DNA of 59,668 nucleotides from Nostoc sp. S13 (GCF_029379315.1 NZ_JAQYWQ010000029.1:1-59668), one strand, 5' to 3'. Shown: positions 25,925 through 36,650, counted from the first letter of the stretch. Numbers and translations: made by a program. Notes: generated from the letters alone by a model not told the origin.

Positions 25925-26299
25925 TACTGGTTAGGCTCTATATTAGACATCTCCGAAAAAGAATGTAGAGACGCGATATTTTGCGTCTCTACAAGGGTTC
26001 TAGATAACGCATATTTAATTTCACCAGATGTCTAATCTGTAAAGCGTGTAGGAATGGTTGTTAACCGGCTGCTACTTCCTCTGGCAGTCGCTAAAACCCT
26101 CAAGTCCTTTTATATTCAGTCTTGGCGGGGATGTCGTTAAAAGTCAATTTTTTTAACGTAGACGCAAAGGGGCTTGCCGCAGGCTACCGCATACTCCTAC
26201 GGAAAAGCAAGCTATGCGTGGCGTCTCCAAGAGTTGGAAGAGAAGGAAGAAATGCTTAACTCAACTGTATTGCCTTATAGACAAGACAATTGCAAACTT
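25925..26299. other. Intergenic region with one MITE and a Nostoc-type repeat mosaic
   Basis: Besides the 89-bp element at 25945-26033, positions 26155-26235 hold a GC-rich mosaic (GTAGACGCAAAGGGGCTTGC, AAAAGCAAGCTATGCGTGGC) of the kind found in many Nostoc spacers. No coding potential seen. Confidence 0.5.
25945..26033. mobile_element. 89-bp MITE family, copy B (inverted orientation)
   Basis: Ends AGACATCT and AGATGTCT are flanked by TA on both sides (TTAGACATCT...AGATGTCTAA). In the centre a hairpin GTAGAGACGC...GCGTCTCTAC. Oriented opposite to copies C and D and with two changes in the hairpin loop. Sits 20 bp after the UbiB-type gene, where the hairpin could also act as a terminator. Confidence 0.8.
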
Positions 26300-26734
26300 T
26301 TAACTTTCCTCTTCGGGATAACCATTTTTTTCACGTTTGAGGCTTTCTTCTAAGGCTTGAATTTGTTCACGACGAGCTTCCAATTCCAAGGAACGTCGTG
26401 CTAAGTCTTGGTTTTGCAACGTCAGGGATTGTCGCCAATGTTCAGCTCGTTCAGCTTCCTGCTGCAAAAATTCCGGCGTAATGCCAATAGTGAGGTAACT
26501 TTGTACCAGATGGAGTACCCAGTTGGTGGCATCTTCTATTATTTCAATGTCGCCTGTAGGGGAAAGTTCCACTAAAACAAGCAAGTTCTCACTCATTATT
26601 TTTCCCTTTCCTAGCAGAATGAAAGCTTCTTCAGGAATTATCGCCCACAAGTTATCAGCTTCTTGACGCGCCAACAAGCGTAACTGGTGCTGGTCTAAAA
26701 AATCGTTTTTACGCACCTGGGCTAGATATCGCAT
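26300..26734 (-). CDS. Conserved cyanobacterial hypothetical with C-terminal coiled coil
   Basis: 144 residues from the ATG at 26734 (MRYLAQVRKNDFLDQHQLRL). The first 95 residues look like a compact alpha/beta domain (LLGKGKIMSENLLVLVELSP, DIEIIEDATNWVLHLVQSYL). The last 45 form a charged helix with heptad spacing (ERAEHWRQSLTLQNQDLARR). A longer version starting at TTG 26758 would begin inside an AATTCAA repeat and is less likely. I do not know a function. It lies 170 bp downstream of valS on the same strand. Confidence 0.6.
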   Translation of the reverse strand: MRYLAQVRKNDFLDQHQLRLLARQEADNLWAIIPEEAFILLGKGKIMSENLLVLVELSPTGDIEIIEDATNWVLHLVQSYLTIGITPEFLQQEAERAEHWRQSLTLQNQDLARRSLELEARREQIQALEESLKREKNGYPEEES

Positions 26735-26751
26735 GAGGGTCGCTTCGCTCC

Positions 26752-26783
26752 AATTCAAAATTCAAAATTCAAAATTCAAAAAC
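26752..26783. repeat. AATTCAAA short tandem repeat
   Basis: Four to five tandem copies of the word AATTCAAA or its 7-bp variant, a class of short tandemly repeated repetitive sequence common in heterocyst-forming cyanobacteria. Related runs occur at 36787 and 42326. Confidence 0.7.
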
Positions 26784-26904
26784 ATTTAATAAAAAAATAA
26801 GTGCCACAATTGATACTTGGATCTTGTTAATTGGTAATGGGTAATTGGGAATTATTGACACTCCCATTCCCCATTACAGTTATCCTAAGCCACGCAGGCG
26901 ATGC

Positions 26905-29900
26905 CTACAGCAACGCCTGAAGGCGTGCGCGCAAAATTTCTGCTTGTTTCTCTGCTTCTGCTAAAGCGTCCCGCGCTCCCTGTACCACGTCGGCTCTAGC
27001 TCTATCGACAAAACTAGGATTGTTTAATCTGGTACTCAGGGATTGAACTTCCGCTTCAGCTTTGCTCAAGCTTTTCTCTAGTTTGGCACGCACAATTTCA
27101 ATATCTACTACGCCGCTCAGAGGAATTAGCACTTGTATTGTACCAATCACACCAGCGTAGACGTTTTGCGGCTTGCCGTCAGGCATCGCATTTTCTGTTT
27201 CTTTTGATTGTTCTAATTCTCTCTGCGTGAAAAACTGTCTCCATAACCTAAGTCTCGCTTCAGCAGTTAGTAAATTTTGGCTAACAAACCAAGCTGTGTA
27301 ACTAAAACCAACTAGTTCAAAAAAAGTTCCGACGATGGGAGTGTCATCAATGGCATACCCCACAGCTAAACCCAACCTACCAAAGATAATCGCCACAATA
27401 ATTAAGCCAATTGTCTTTAAACCACTCTGAGATTTTTTAGCAGGAACAGTTTGGTTTTCTTGCTTGTCAGTAATGCTTAAAGTCTCAACCTTAGCCAAAT
27501 CTTTAATATAAGACTGTCCAGCAGTGAGGATTTCCCGCTCCTTCTCACTTTCAGTTTGCAAATTCGCTGTTACTTTTACCCCTGGTTTAATATCGGCTTC
27601 CGCACGTAAATTCCGAATTGTGCGGATAGTCGCAATCAACAATTCAAACTGTTCTTCTAATACTAAATCAATCAAGTTTGCATCTACCTGGGGATAGATT
27701 TGTAATGGTAAAGTTTGCCGAGAATCTGCTGGTTGTTGGGTGAGAGTCTGCCAAATTTCCTCGGTAATATGAGGCATAAAGGGATGAAGCAGTTTCAAAA
27801 TCCCTTCCAGCACATAGGCGAGGGTTTGCTCTGCTATCCGTCGCGACGTGGGATCTGCATCTTGCTGAAGGCGAGATTTCACCAGTTCAATATACTGATC
27901 GCAGAAATCGCCCCAAATAAACTCGTACAGTCCCTTAGCTGCTTCCCCTAAACCGTAATTATCGATGTAATTGGTGGTTTGTTTGACAACTTGATGATAG
28001 CGCGAGAGAATCCAGCGATCGCTCAATTCTATAGCTACTGGGTTTCCCAATTGTTGCGGTGTCTGTCCATCCAAATTCATCATCACAAACCGGGCAGCAT
28101 TCCACAACTTGTTAGTAAAATTGCGAGACGCCTCTACCGATGCCGATTCATCCTTTTTGCGATCGTACTCCAACCTGATATCTTGACCCGCACCAGCCAC
28201 TTCCCTAATTAGGGTATACCGTAGAGCATCAGTACCATATTTGTCAATTAATAACAACGGGTCAATGCCATTACCTTTGGTCTTAGACATCTTCTGACCT
28301 TTTTCATCCAGCACCAAGCCGTGGATGTAAACTGTTTGAAAAGGCATTTGTCCCGTCAAATGCCCAGCCATCATTGTCATTCTGGCTACCCAGAAAAAGA
28401 TGATATCAAAGCCTGTCACCAAAGTGGTAGTCGGGTAATAAGTTGCTAAATCCTGAGTTTGTTCTGGCCAGCCCAAAGTCGAAAATGGCCAAAGTCCAGA
28501 AGAAAACCAAGTATCTAATACATCTGGGTCTTGTTCTAAGTTGACATTTTCACCAAATAGCGCTTTAGCTTTCTCCCAAGCTTCAGTTTCCGATTTCGCC
28601 ACCACAAACGGCGTGTAGTCGGTAATTTGCCCAGCCGTTTCACTCACAGCGTACCAAGCCGGAATTTGGTGTCCCCACCATAATTGGCGAGAGATACACC
28701 AATCTTTGAGTTTTACTAGCCAATCACGATAGACCTTTGTCCAGCGTTGGGGGACAAACTCTGGAGAAGTTTGCTGGTCGAGGAATTCGAGACTTTTGTC
28801 AGCTAGGGGGCGAATTTTGACAAACCATTGAGTTGAGAGGAGAGGTTCAATAGGTACTTTACCGCGATCGCTGTAGGGAACCGTATGTTTATAATCTTCT
28901 ATCTTCACCAGAAAGCCATCTGCCTCTAGGCGAGAAACCACATTCTTTCTCGCAACAAAGCGGTCTTGTCCTTGAAACTCCCCGGCATTGGCGTTGAGAG
29001 TGCCGTCTTTATTCATAATGTTGATGAACGGCAGATTGTGACGCTTACCCATCTCAAAATCATTCGGGTCATGGGCGGGAGTTACTTTCACGCAACCCGT
29101 ACCGAAGGTGGGATCAACAAATTCATCGCCAATAATTGGAATTTCTCGTTGTAGAATGGGCAGAGTTAAAGTTTTACCAATGAGATGTTTGTAGCGATCG
29201 TCATTGGGATTGACTGCCACTGCCGTATCGCCCAGCATCGTTTCTGGTCTAGTTGTCGCCACCTCTACATAACCGGAACCATCGGTGAGGGGATAGCGGA
29301 AGTGCCAGAGATTCCCATTAACCTCTTGATTTTCCACTTCCACATCAGACACAGCCGACTGAGAAGCTGGACACCAGTTAACTAAATATTCACCACGATA
29401 AATTAAGCCTTCCTCGTAAAGCTGAGTAAACGCCTCGACAACAGCTTTAGATAAACCCTCATCCAGGGTAAACCTTTCCCGTGACCAGTCCACCGAGACA
29501 CCCAAGCGTCGTAGCTGATTCAGAATTGTTCCCTCAGACTCCGCCTTCCATTGCCAAGCACGTTCTAAAAATTTTTCGCGCCCCAACTCGTAGCGAGTCT
29601 TACCCTCTGTCTTGAGTTGCCTTTCCAGCATAGTATGCACAGCGATGCTGGCGTGGTCAGTTCCGGGTAGCCACAGGGTATTGCGCCCCTGCATCCGGTG
29701 GTAGCGCACGAGGGTATCAATCAACGCACTTTCAAAAGCGTGACCCATGTGTAAGCTGCCGGTGACATTCGGCGGCGGAATGACGATGCAGTAGGGTTCG
29801 CCGCCTTTGTTGGGGTCAGCTTTGTAAACTTGGTTGTCTTCCCAGAATTTTTGCCACTTGGCTTCAGTGGAAAAGGGGTCGTAGAGACTGGGGAGATTGG

Positions 29901-29916
29901 GAATGGTTGCGGTCAT
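26905..29916 (-). CDS. valS: Valyl-tRNA synthetase with inserted CAAD membrane domain
   Basis: A class I synthetase that charges tRNA-Val. The HIGH motif appears as [13 protein letters not shown] (about residue 57) and the KMSKS motif as [12 protein letters not shown] (about 542). The editing domain lies between them and the anticodon-binding domain from about 640. Residues about 825-900 do not belong to ordinary ValRS: they contain two hydrophobic spans ([19 protein letters not shown] and a region around [15 protein letters not shown]). This is the cyanobacterial aminoacyl-tRNA synthetase appended domain (CAAD), which anchors synthetases to thylakoid membranes. After it comes the usual C-terminal coiled-coil tRNA arm. 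I start at ATG 29916 ([10 protein letters not shown]); the longer reading from 30006 runs through the neighbouring repeat. Confidence 0.95.
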   Translation of the reverse strand: MTATIPNLPSLYDPFSTEAKWQKFWEDNQVYKADPNKGGEPYCIVIPPPNVTGSLHMGHAFESALIDTLVRYHRMQGRNTLWLPGTDHASIAVHTMLERQLKTEGKTRYELGREKFLERAWQWKAESEGTILNQLRRLGVSVDWSRERFTLDEGLSKAVVEAFTQLYEEGLIYRGEYLVNWCPASQSAVSDVEVENQEVNGNLWHFRYPLTDGSGYVEVATTRPETMLGDTAVAVNPNDDRYKHLIGKTLTLPILQREIPIIGDEFVDPTFGTGCVKVTPAHDPNDFEMGKRHNLPFINIMNKDGTLNANAGEFQGQDRFVARKNVVSRLEADGFLVKIEDYKHTVPYSDRGKVPIEPLLSTQWFVKIRPLADKSLEFLDQQTSPEFVPQRWTKVYRDWLVKLKDWCISRQLWWGHQIPAWYAVSETAGQITDYTPFVVAKSETEAWEKAKALFGENVNLEQDPDVLDTWFSSGLWPFSTLGWPEQTQDLATYYPTTTLVTGFDIIFFWVARMTMMAGHLTGQMPFQTVYIHGLVLDEKGQKMSKTKGNGIDPLLLIDKYGTDALRYTLIREVAGAGQDIRLEYDRKKDESASVEASRNFTNKLWNAARFVMMNLDGQTPQQLGNPVAIELSDRWILSRYHQVVKQTTNYIDNYGLGEAAKGLYEFIWGDFCDQYIELVKSRLQQDADPTSRRIAEQTLAYVLEGILKLLHPFMPHITEEIWQTLTQQPADSRQTLPLQIYPQVDANLIDLVLEEQFELLIATIRTIRNLRAEADIKPGVKVTANLQTESEKEREILTAGQSYIKDLAKVETLSITDKQENQTVPAKKSQSGLKTIGLIIVAIIFGRLGLAVGYAIDDTPIVGTFFELVGFSYTAWFVSQNLLTAEARLRLWRQFFTQRELEQSKETENAMPDGKPQNVYAGVIGTIQVLIPLSGVVDIEIVRAKLEKSLSKAEAEVQSLSTRLNNPSFVDRARADVVQGARDALAEAEKQAEILRARLQALL

Positions 29917-29974
29917 GCGGGGCAAACTAAGGAAGGACTTTAATAAATTTTGCCACAGGGTTGGAGAGGGATTG

Positions 29975-30442
29975 ATGGAAACGAACCGCGAAGGCGCGAA
30001 GTACACGTTCGCGGAGCGTCTCGAAGAGAAGGAAGACGAAAGAAGGATGAGGCAGCTCGGTGATGAACTGGAGCAGCTAGCGTATGCTGTGATTGGCGCA
30101 GCGATTGAGGTACATAGGGTGTTGGGACCAGGGTTTTTGGAGGAGGTGTATCACAAGGCACTGAAACTAGAATTTCTAATGCGTGGGATACCTCATAAGT
30201 CTAAGCATCCAGTGGTAGTGGAATATAAAGGACATCCCGTTGGCGAAGGACAATTAGATTTTCTCGTTGGCGATGTTGTAGTTGTTGAATTAAAAGCCGT
30301 TCAAAACCTAGCTCCTATCCACGAAGCTCAAGTAATCTCCTACCTCAAAATGACCAAACACCCCCTTGCCCTTCTCATCAACTTTAACGTCCCTATCCTT
30401 AAACAAGGCATCAAACGCATTATTCTCTCTTCTTCTTCTTAA
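29975..30442 (+). CDS. GxxExxY family protein (PD-(D/E)XK-nuclease-like fold)
   Basis: 155 residues from ATG 29975. The name-giving signature is present as [13 protein letters not shown], and the core has [19 protein letters not shown] and [18 protein letters not shown], which provide the acidic and lysine positions expected of a PD-(D/E)XK-like fold. These genes are widespread, of unknown role, and often sit in or next to mobile DNA. Here the first codons ([15 protein letters not shown]) are encoded by one arm of a 23-bp inverted repeat whose other arm lies just after the stop. The 3' end overlaps the convergent tmk gene by 23 bp. Confidence 0.8.
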   Translation: METNREGAKYTFAERLEEKEDERRMRQLGDELEQLAYAVIGAAIEVHRVLGPGFLEEVYHKALKLEFLMRGIPHKSKHPVVVEYKGHPVGEGQLDFLVGDVVVVELKAVQNLAPIHEAQVISYLKMTKHPLALLINFNVPILKQGIKRIILSSSS

Positions 30443-30479
30443 CTCTTCCTTCGCGCACTTCGCGCCTTCGCGGTTCGTT
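29980..30479. repeat. 23-bp perfect inverted repeat bounding the GxxExxY gene
   Basis: Positions 29980-30002 (starting AACGAACCGCGAAGGCGCGA) and 30457-30479 are exact reverse complements, 500 bp apart overall. The left arm is translated as the N-terminus of the GxxExxY protein and the right arm as the C-terminal tail of thymidylate kinase. The unit looks like a self-contained cassette inserted between valS and tmk. Confidence 0.8.
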
Positions 30480-31109
30480 CCCCAAATGCAGTTGTAGGCA
30501 CAAAATTCCTTGAATTGCCTCTTGTACAGCTTCTTTACTTAAGCTGCCATCTACCCGAACAATTCGTGAAGGATAGGATGTTGCTAAATGTGCATATCCT
30601 TGTTGAACGCGCCGATGAAAAGCGATTGTCTCCTGTTCAATCCGGTCTAGTCCTACTTTGCCTAAGAGTTTGCGGGAGAGTCCCACCTCGACATCGACAT
30701 CTAGCCAAATAGTTAGGTCACTCTCTAAGCCACCAGTAGCAATATAGTTAAGCTGATTGATTAAACTCATGTTAAGACCCCGACCATATCCTTGGTAGGC
30801 AATGGTAGAGTCGGTGTAGCGATCGCATAAAATATATTTCCCTGTTGCGAGATTTGGTTTGAGTTCTTGTTCAACGTGTTGCGATCGGTCAGCAGCATAC
30901 AACAAAAGTTCTGTCACTTCTGCAACTGGTTTATCCTCTGCCTTTTCTAGTAGCAAGCGGCGAAGATGTAAGCCTAACTCTGTTCCTCCTGGTTCACGAG
31001 TTACAACCACAGAAACACCCAGACTTTCCAACCACTTAAAACAAAGCTGCATTTGGCTGGTTTTACCACAGCCTTCTACCCCTTCAAATACAATTAATTT
31101 GCCACTCAT
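30420..31109 (-). CDS. tmk: Thymidylate kinase
   Basis: Phosphorylates dTMP to dTDP. P-loop FEGVEGCGKTS at residues 8-18, TREPGGTELG, the DRYxxS motif as CDRYTDSTIAYQG, and a LID region with RIEQETIAFHRRVQQGY. The conserved fold ends near residue 209 (GILCLQLHLG). The last 20 residues, rich in Arg, Lys and Glu ([19 protein letters not shown]), are encoded by the inverted repeat of the adjacent cassette and by antisense of the GxxExxY 3' end, so the native stop has been lost and a new tail gained. Activity should be unaffected, since the tail is beyond the fold. Confidence 0.93.
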   Translation of the reverse strand: MSGKLIVFEGVEGCGKTSQMQLCFKWLESLGVSVVVTREPGGTELGLHLRRLLLEKAEDKPVAEVTELLLYAADRSQHVEQELKPNLATGKYILCDRYTDSTIAYQGYGRGLNMSLINQLNYIATGGLESDLTIWLDVDVEVGLSRKLLGKVGLDRIEQETIAFHRRVQQGYAHLATSYPSRIVRVDGSLSKEAVQEAIQGILCLQLHLGNEPRRREVREGRVKKKKRE

Positions 31110-31226
31110 GCTTTTTTATCAGAAGAATTCAGGAGGAGCCAGTGCGGTCTTGGGATTTCCCCAAGTGCAGCAACTGGCGTTCAGGAGTCAGGAGTCAGTA
31201 TGAATTCTGTACGAGATTCTTGAATC

Positions 31227-32567
31227 TTAACGTTTGATTCCCTTAAACCGTTTTTGCGCCACTTGAAATGCTTCTTGCATCACCAATTGAATTTTCTGGG
31301 GATCGGGTTTCTTACCTCCCATTAAATCACCAAAGTAAACGCAGGCTGCTTCTCCTAGTGCCCAGGTATAGGCGGCTGCCCAAGAGGCGGCGATCGCACT
31401 GCCAAAACCTGGTATAAATTTAATTAACTCTCGTGCGATCGCCTGTGCTAAAAAACCACCGGCGATCGTACTCACAATGCCTCCCGCCTGAGATGGAGTA
31501 AGTGTCTGCCCATATAATTTACCCAACAGACCCACCATTGATACTTGCAAGGCAGTAAGTACGGGCATTGTAGTAAATGGCAGAGGTACAGCCGCGAGGG
31601 TGGCAGACATAATCGCAAATGGCAAAATATAACGGCGTGCAGCATCCCGGTAAAGGTTGCCAATTTCCTTGGCAGCTTCTTCTTGATCCAATAGCTGATA
31701 AATCGCCTGGGCTTCTGCTTGTGGGAGTAGTTCTGCTAAAGAATCTCGTAGTGCTTCTAAGCCGTAAAATACCGGAGTGTAGCCATCTTCTTCTAAGGTA
31801 AAGTCAATTAGTACAGAGTGGTTAGTTATTCCTGTGAAGGCTTGTTGCATTGCGGCAAATGCGCGGTTGACTTCCTGATAATCTGGCGGATAGGCGGGAT
31901 GATCGCCGGTATCGGCAGGATAAACCTCATGTAAGCAGGTAACTACCAGCAGACAGGGAACATTTGGATACTGCTGGCGCAATTGTTGAGCAATTTGTCG
32001 TAGCGTATCAGTTGCAAAATCATTGATTTTAACTGTCAGAAGCAGGATTCTGGCGGAACGAGTTTCCTGTTGTAAATCTCCAACTAACTCCTGAATGATG
32101 AATTGTGTGTCTTTTTTAACATCCCCTAGCCCGACTGTATCAGTAAAAATCAGTAACGGCAGGTCATTGGAAGGATAGGCGTAGCGTTGGGTGTGTTGCG
32201 TGTGGGGACGAAATCCCTGGCCGACAATCTCGGCAGAAACTCCCGTCAATCCCCGGACAATAGAACTTTTTCCGGCTTGAGGTTTACCAATCAGTACCGC
32301 TTCTGTGGTTGGCAGTTCGGCTCGGATTTTCTCTAAAATCTCTGTAACCTGAGTTTCGCTCACACTAAACCATTCAACAACTGTCTGTGCCAGTTGTTCT
32401 ACGGGTAGGAGTTGCGTTAAACGTGTTGTTGCATTGTTCCAGAGACCACCAATGCGGTTTGTCCAGGAATTATCCACCGACTTGCTAGTTGCTCCATCAG
32501 TCGGTTCACTCAATTGGGGAGAATCAGTTGACGGTGAGTCAGCATCACGTTGCTCAGTCATTTCCAT
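31227..32567 (-). CDS. Membrane-associated GTPase with C-terminal DUF697-like domain
   Basis: 446 residues. An acidic, Ser/Thr-rich N-terminus precedes an Era/YcjF-like G domain: G1 GKPQAGKSSIV (about residue 98), G3 DTVGLGD (about 142), and a VVTCLHE segment at the G4 position that lacks the canonical NKxD. The C-terminus (about 310-440) is hydrophobic and alanine-rich (ILPFAIMSATLAAVPLPFTT, AAAYTWALGEAACVYFGDLM), a DUF697-type region probably embedded in or resting on the membrane. The gene at 50032 encodes a second member of this type. Role unknown; such GTPases have been linked to membrane remodelling or stress. Confidence 0.82.
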   Translation of the reverse strand: MEMTEQRDADSPSTDSPQLSEPTDGATSKSVDNSWTNRIGGLWNNATTRLTQLLPVEQLAQTVVEWFSVSETQVTEILEKIRAELPTTEAVLIGKPQAGKSSIVRGLTGVSAEIVGQGFRPHTQHTQRYAYPSNDLPLLIFTDTVGLGDVKKDTQFIIQELVGDLQQETRSARILLLTVKINDFATDTLRQIAQQLRQQYPNVPCLLVVTCLHEVYPADTGDHPAYPPDYQEVNRAFAAMQQAFTGITNHSVLIDFTLEEDGYTPVFYGLEALRDSLAELLPQAEAQAIYQLLDQEEAAKEIGNLYRDAARRYILPFAIMSATLAAVPLPFTTMPVLTALQVSMVGLLGKLYGQTLTPSQAGGIVSTIAGGFLAQAIARELIKFIPGFGSAIAASWAAAYTWALGEAACVYFGDLMGGKKPDPQKIQLVMQEAFQVAQKRFKGIKR

Positions 32568-32651
32568 CCAAACGGTAGATAGCTGTCTTTAATTTAGGAC
32601 ATAGTGTTAGGACAAGTCAAAGTTGATTCTAAATCAAATTAAATTTCTAAT

Positions 32652-33947
32652 TTATCGGATAGGTAATTCAATCACAAACTCTGTGCCTTTACCTTGTGTT
32701 GAATGGCAACTTAGCTTGCCGCGATGATTGTTAACTATAATTTGATAAGCAATAGATAAACCTAGCCCTGTTCCTTTGCCGATAGTTTTTGTGGTGTAGA
32801 AAGCATCGAATATTTTTGTCTGGTCTGCTTCGTTGATTCCTGAGCCATTGTCTGCAATTCGGAGAATAACTCCTTCTTTAATTGACTCAGTTTGAATCCG
32901 AATCACACCAGTATATTGGGAATTTTCCTCAAAGTTTTGATTTTTTTGGATTTCTTCAATTGCATCGAGCGCATTGCAAATCAAATTCATAAAGACCTGA
33001 TTTATTTCGCTTGGATAGCATTCAATAGGTGGCAATTCTCCATATTCTTTGATTTGTTGGATTGTCGGACGATGAGCATTTGCTTTGAGTCGATGACCGA
33101 GAATGAGTAGCGTGCTTTCTAGACCTTCATGTAGGTTAGCCAATTTCTTCCCTGCTTCTCTGTGGCGAGAAAAGTTATTCAACGATGACACAATTTCTAT
33201 AACGCGATCTGTACCAATTTGCATGGATTGAATAATTTTAGATAAATCATGTAACAAAAAGCCGATATCTTTTGTTTTAATAGCATTTTGAATTTCAATA
33301 GGTGGGTCAGGTAGATACTTTTGATATAGCTTGAGTAAATCAAGAACCTCCTGAACATACTGTTCTACAAAATTTAAGTTGCCAGCTATAAAATTGATCG
33401 GATTATTTACCTCATGGGCAATTCCTGCTGTCAGACGGCCCAATGCTGCTACCTTTTCTGCTTGGATCAGTTGAGTTTGAGCCTCTTGTAATTCGGTGTT
33501 TTTGGCAATCAAGGTTTTCGTCAAATTTTTCAGCTTCAGTTGCTGCTCTATTCGCACCAAGACCTCTTCATAGTGGAAAGGTTTGGTAATGTAGTCTACG
33601 GCTCCCAATTGTAATCCTTTAATTTTATCAGCAGTATCTGAAAGAGCAGTCATAAAAATGATTGGAATATCTTGGGTACGAGGATCGCTTTTTAGGTGTT
33701 TACAAGTTTCAAACCCATCCATGACTGGCATCATCACATCAAGCAAAATTAAATCAGGTAAATGATCGTTGTCTAATTTTTGAATGGCTTTTTCACCACT
33801 ACGAGTCGCCCAAACTTCAAAGCTAGACTGATCCAAGAAGCTCGATAAAACTTCTAAGTTGGCAGGGTTATCGTCAACGACTAAAACAATTCCTCTGGCA
33901 GGATCGCGATTCCGGGAATTTTTTTGGTTGCCTATTGTCTCTGTCAT
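32652..33947 (-). CDS. Response regulator-histidine kinase hybrid (REC-HK)
   Basis: 431 residues. An N-terminal receiver domain (about 18-135; LVVDDNPANLEVL, phosphoacceptor Asp in LILLDVMMPVMDGFE, Lys in DYITKPFHYEE) is followed by a coiled-coil linker. The kinase core has the H-box GRLTAGIAHEVNNPINFIA, QVFMNLICNALDAIEE, ADNGSGINE, FDAFYTTK and GKGTGLGLSIAYQ. This is the soluble type typical of cyanobacterial phosphorelays. Its ATG overlaps the stop of the upstream sensor kinase by 4 bp (ATGA), so the two are coupled and probably work in one pathway. Its H-box is closely related to that of the permease-kinase at 5298. Confidence 0.9.
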   Translation of the reverse strand: MTETIGNQKNSRNRDPARGIVLVVDDNPANLEVLSSFLDQSSFEVWATRSGEKAIQKLDNDHLPDLILLDVMMPVMDGFETCKHLKSDPRTQDIPIIFMTALSDTADKIKGLQLGAVDYITKPFHYEEVLVRIEQQLKLKNLTKTLIAKNTELQEAQTQLIQAEKVAALGRLTAGIAHEVNNPINFIAGNLNFVEQYVQEVLDLLKLYQKYLPDPPIEIQNAIKTKDIGFLLHDLSKIIQSMQIGTDRVIEIVSSLNNFSRHREAGKKLANLHEGLESTLLILGHRLKANAHRPTIQQIKEYGELPPIECYPSEINQVFMNLICNALDAIEEIQKNQNFEENSQYTGVIRIQTESIKEGVILRIADNGSGINEADQTKIFDAFYTTKTIGKGTGLGLSIAYQIIVNNHRGKLSCHSTQGKGTEFVIELPIR

Positions 33948-36337
33948 GCTGTTTTTAACTCATATTGAGTCAAGAAGTTGAGGATTAAATCTTCGTCAAA
34001 CTGCCTCGCTAGTTGCCGCAATTGGTTAGCAAAAGGAGCGAGGTTTATGTCTGTTTCCTCTAGTTGATCGGCTAATTTGAGGATGGCATTGAAGTTACCT
34101 TTACTGGCTAAGGTCAGCAGCTCCCGCAATACATCGGGGGAAGGAGGAGTCAATTTATCTGATGGGCTATCACCTGTTGTAGCCGAATTGATTGTTTGTT
34201 CCTCAGACTGAGACTGCTGGTAAATCCATGCCAAACCTAAATGGAACTCTAATTGATGCAGTAATTCATCTGCTTGTACAGGTTTGTTTAAAAAGGTGTC
34301 ACCTCCTGCTTCCAGACTGCGATTTTGGTCAGTTTCAAAGACACTAGCGGAAGAGACGATAATCTTGACATCTGCGATATCTGGGGTATGACGCAGGTGT
34401 TGAATCAATTCAAACCCATCCATTTCTGGCATAAACAAATCTGTAATTATCAGGTCTGGTTTCAGGGCGATCGCTTTTTCTAAACCTTCTTGACCGTTGG
34501 TGGCTTCAACCATATTAAAACCCAGTGGTTGCAGTAAGTTTGTAATTACTGTGCGATTCTCCCAGCGATCGTCCACTATTAGGATCGTGCGCGGGCTACC
34601 TTCAAAGCCAATGATTTGTCTCTTTGATACAGCCATAACAGACTGCACCCATTCACTCGCTTCGGCGATCGCCATTTCAAACCAGAAAGTGCTACCCTGA
34701 CCGATCTGACTCTTAACATAGATATCGCTACCCATGATCTGCACCAACTGCCGAGTAATAGCTAAACCCAGTCCCGTCCCTTCGGTCTGACGCTTTTTCT
34801 CACCTACTTGTTCAAATGCCAAAAAAATCTTGTCCAATTCGCTTGGATTTATCCCAATTCCCGTATCTTCTACACTAAAGCGAATCCGATATTTCACAGT
34901 TTGCCCATCAGCAGGAAGTTGATCGATTACCTCAACCTTGAAAGTAACTTTACCCCGATCCGTAAATTTGATCGCGTTCCCCAGCAGATTCAAGAGAACT
35001 TGACGTAATCTTTTGACATCGAGATTAACCCCAGTCGGCAAGTTGATCGCAGATTCATACACAAACCAAATGCCCTTTTGTTCTGCCCGAATCTGGCAAA
35101 TTTCCCCGATCCCCTGTAAAAAAGATGGGAAATGCAGATCATGAGGATGCAGTTCCAGTTTTTGCGATTCAATTTTAGAAAGATCCAAAATGTCATTGAT
35201 TAAAGTCAGTAGATGAGAGCCACACTGTTCAATGATGTTTACATGATATTGCTGTGGCTCTGGCAAACCTTGGGAACGCTGCAAAATTTGAGCGCAACCT
35301 AAAATACCATTCAAGGGCGTTCGCAGTTCATGGCTCATGTTGGCTAAAAATTCGCTTTTAGCATGGTTTGCGGTATCAGCAGCTGCTTTGGAATTTTTCA
35401 GTTGAGCCTGTTCAAACCCTTGCACCTTTAACAAGACAGTGATCATCGTCACTGTTAGTCCGCCCAGAATTAAAGCGATAAAATCGAGGAATTGCAGTCG
35501 AGATTCAATATTTTGGCGCGGAATCACCAGAGCTACAGACCAATTAGCTTCTTGCAACGGCACATAGGCAACATACTTTTTAGTGCCGTCAATTTCCATT
35601 AACTGAATTCCCTGTTGTTTATTTACCATTCGTTGCGCGATCGCATTTAAATTGCGATCGGCAATTTTCAGCAGGCTAGGTGCAGGTTTTTCCACCGTTG
35701 ACATTAAAGTTGAGTTGGGATGGACGATCGCTTCTCCTTGGGAATTCAGAGCAAATGCATAGCTGTTTTTGCCATAGCGCAGCGAGTTGACAACTTCAAC
35801 AATGTGATCGACCTTAACGTTACCGTTGAAGACACCAATTGGTGAAGGACTCTGAGAAGAATCTGACCAAATGGGGGTGGCGATCGCAATTAAATGAATG
35901 CCTGTGGAACGGCTGATGAAGGGATCAGAAATGTTGCTTTTTCCGGCTAGTGCTTTTTGAAAGTAGTCTCGATCCTTAATATTCTTATTTGACTGACCAA
36001 CCATAGTATTAAAATACGAACCATCCGGGGTAGCTATTTGAAAAACGAAAAATTCATTGATCCGGTCAACTTCTGACTTTAAATAGGGTTTTGCCACAGA
36101 CCAGTCTAAGGAGCGTACAGTTGAAGTATGAGCAAGGGTTTGCACCTCCACTTTGCGAACATGCAACCATTCCTCAATTTCATCAACCCCTCTTCGTACT
36201 TCTAAAAAAGCTCTTCCTCTCAACTCTTCTAGCGTTATTTTCCGAGCAGCTTGATAGCTAAAATAAGCAGAAATACTCACAATAAGAGTAGTGCCGCCGA
36301 GAAGAAATCGGATCAGCAAATTGTGCGAGGAATGCAT
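33944..36337 (-). CDS. Membrane sensor kinase: dCache-HisKA-HATPase-receiver
   Basis: About 797 residues. An N-terminal membrane span (residues about 6-26, [20 protein letters not shown]) and a second near 290 flank a periplasmic double-Cache sensor domain ([20 protein letters not shown] is a typical Cache segment). Then come HisKA ([19 protein letters not shown]), HATPase ([36 protein letters not shown]) and a receiver ([27 protein letters not shown]). A helical C-terminal piece has no conserved histidine, so it is not an Hpt domain. I start at ATG 36337 ([13 protein letters not shown]); an in-frame TTG 12 codons upstream is less likely. Feeds directly into the overlapping REC-HK gene. Confidence 0.9.
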   Translation of the reverse strand: MHSSHNLLIRFLLGGTTLIVSISAYFSYQAARKITLEELRGRAFLEVRRGVDEIEEWLHVRKVEVQTLAHTSTVRSLDWSVAKPYLKSEVDRINEFFVFQIATPDGSYFNTMVGQSNKNIKDRDYFQKALAGKSNISDPFISRSTGIHLIAIATPIWSDSSQSPSPIGVFNGNVKVDHIVEVVNSLRYGKNSYAFALNSQGEAIVHPNSTLMSTVEKPAPSLLKIADRNLNAIAQRMVNKQQGIQLMEIDGTKKYVAYVPLQEANWSVALVIPRQNIESRLQFLDFIALILGGLTVTMITVLLKVQGFEQAQLKNSKAAADTANHAKSEFLANMSHELRTPLNGILGCAQILQRSQGLPEPQQYHVNIIEQCGSHLLTLINDILDLSKIESQKLELHPHDLHFPSFLQGIGEICQIRAEQKGIWFVYESAINLPTGVNLDVKRLRQVLLNLLGNAIKFTDRGKVTFKVEVIDQLPADGQTVKYRIRFSVEDTGIGINPSELDKIFLAFEQVGEKKRQTEGTGLGLAITRQLVQIMGSDIYVKSQIGQGSTFWFEMAIAEASEWVQSVMAVSKRQIIGFEGSPRTILIVDDRWENRTVITNLLQPLGFNMVEATNGQEGLEKAIALKPDLIITDLFMPEMDGFELIQHLRHTPDIADVKIIVSSASVFETDQNRSLEAGGDTFLNKPVQADELLHQLEFHLGLAWIYQQSQSEEQTINSATTGDSPSDKLTPPSPDVLRELLTLASKGNFNAILKLADQLEETDINLAPFANQLRQLARQFDEDLILNFLTQYELKTA

Positions 36338-36500
36338 TTTGGTGTCAGATGGGCTGGATCTGGCTCTTATCAAAGATTTTTTCCTTAAAGAATGGGTTCC
36401 CTAAGCTGAAAAAAGGGCTATATTTAGATTGCCCAAAAAATTATTGATAATCGCAGCCTTGATTGTTATCCATAGCAAAATAAACAATATATTTATCGAA

Positions 36501-36650
36501 CAGAATAAAGGTGCCAGTCGTCAGAATTCAGAATGAATTCTCTACGACTGGTGGATGAATAATCGGCGTTTTTCCACCCCCACCAAATTTTCTTGTTTTG
36601 TGGTCAACTTTCGTAGTCGCGAGTCTGAATCCCCGACTGATAGCGTCACG
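36501..36650. repeat. Structured repeat element, copy 1
   Basis: About 150 bp homologous to 38873-39020. It folds into three hairpins: 36514-36521 with 36544-36551 (CCAGTCGT/ACGACTGG), the 24-bp segment 36580-36603 bounded by CCAC/GTGG, and 36615-36619 with 36634-36638 (AGTCG/CGACT). Compared with copy 2, stems 1 and 3 show compensatory changes, and the middle segment is present in reverse orientation. It could be a structured RNA or a mobile hairpin repeat. Confidence 0.65.

Noticed and set aside
31619..31801. Open frames antisense to the GTPase, valS and kinase genes
   Set aside because: They are mirror readings of well-supported genes and show no independent codon pattern or motifs.
33944..34170. 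C-terminal helical part of the dCache sensor kinase as an Hpt domain
   Set aside because: No histidine in the expected position; it is better described as an uncharacterised helical tail.
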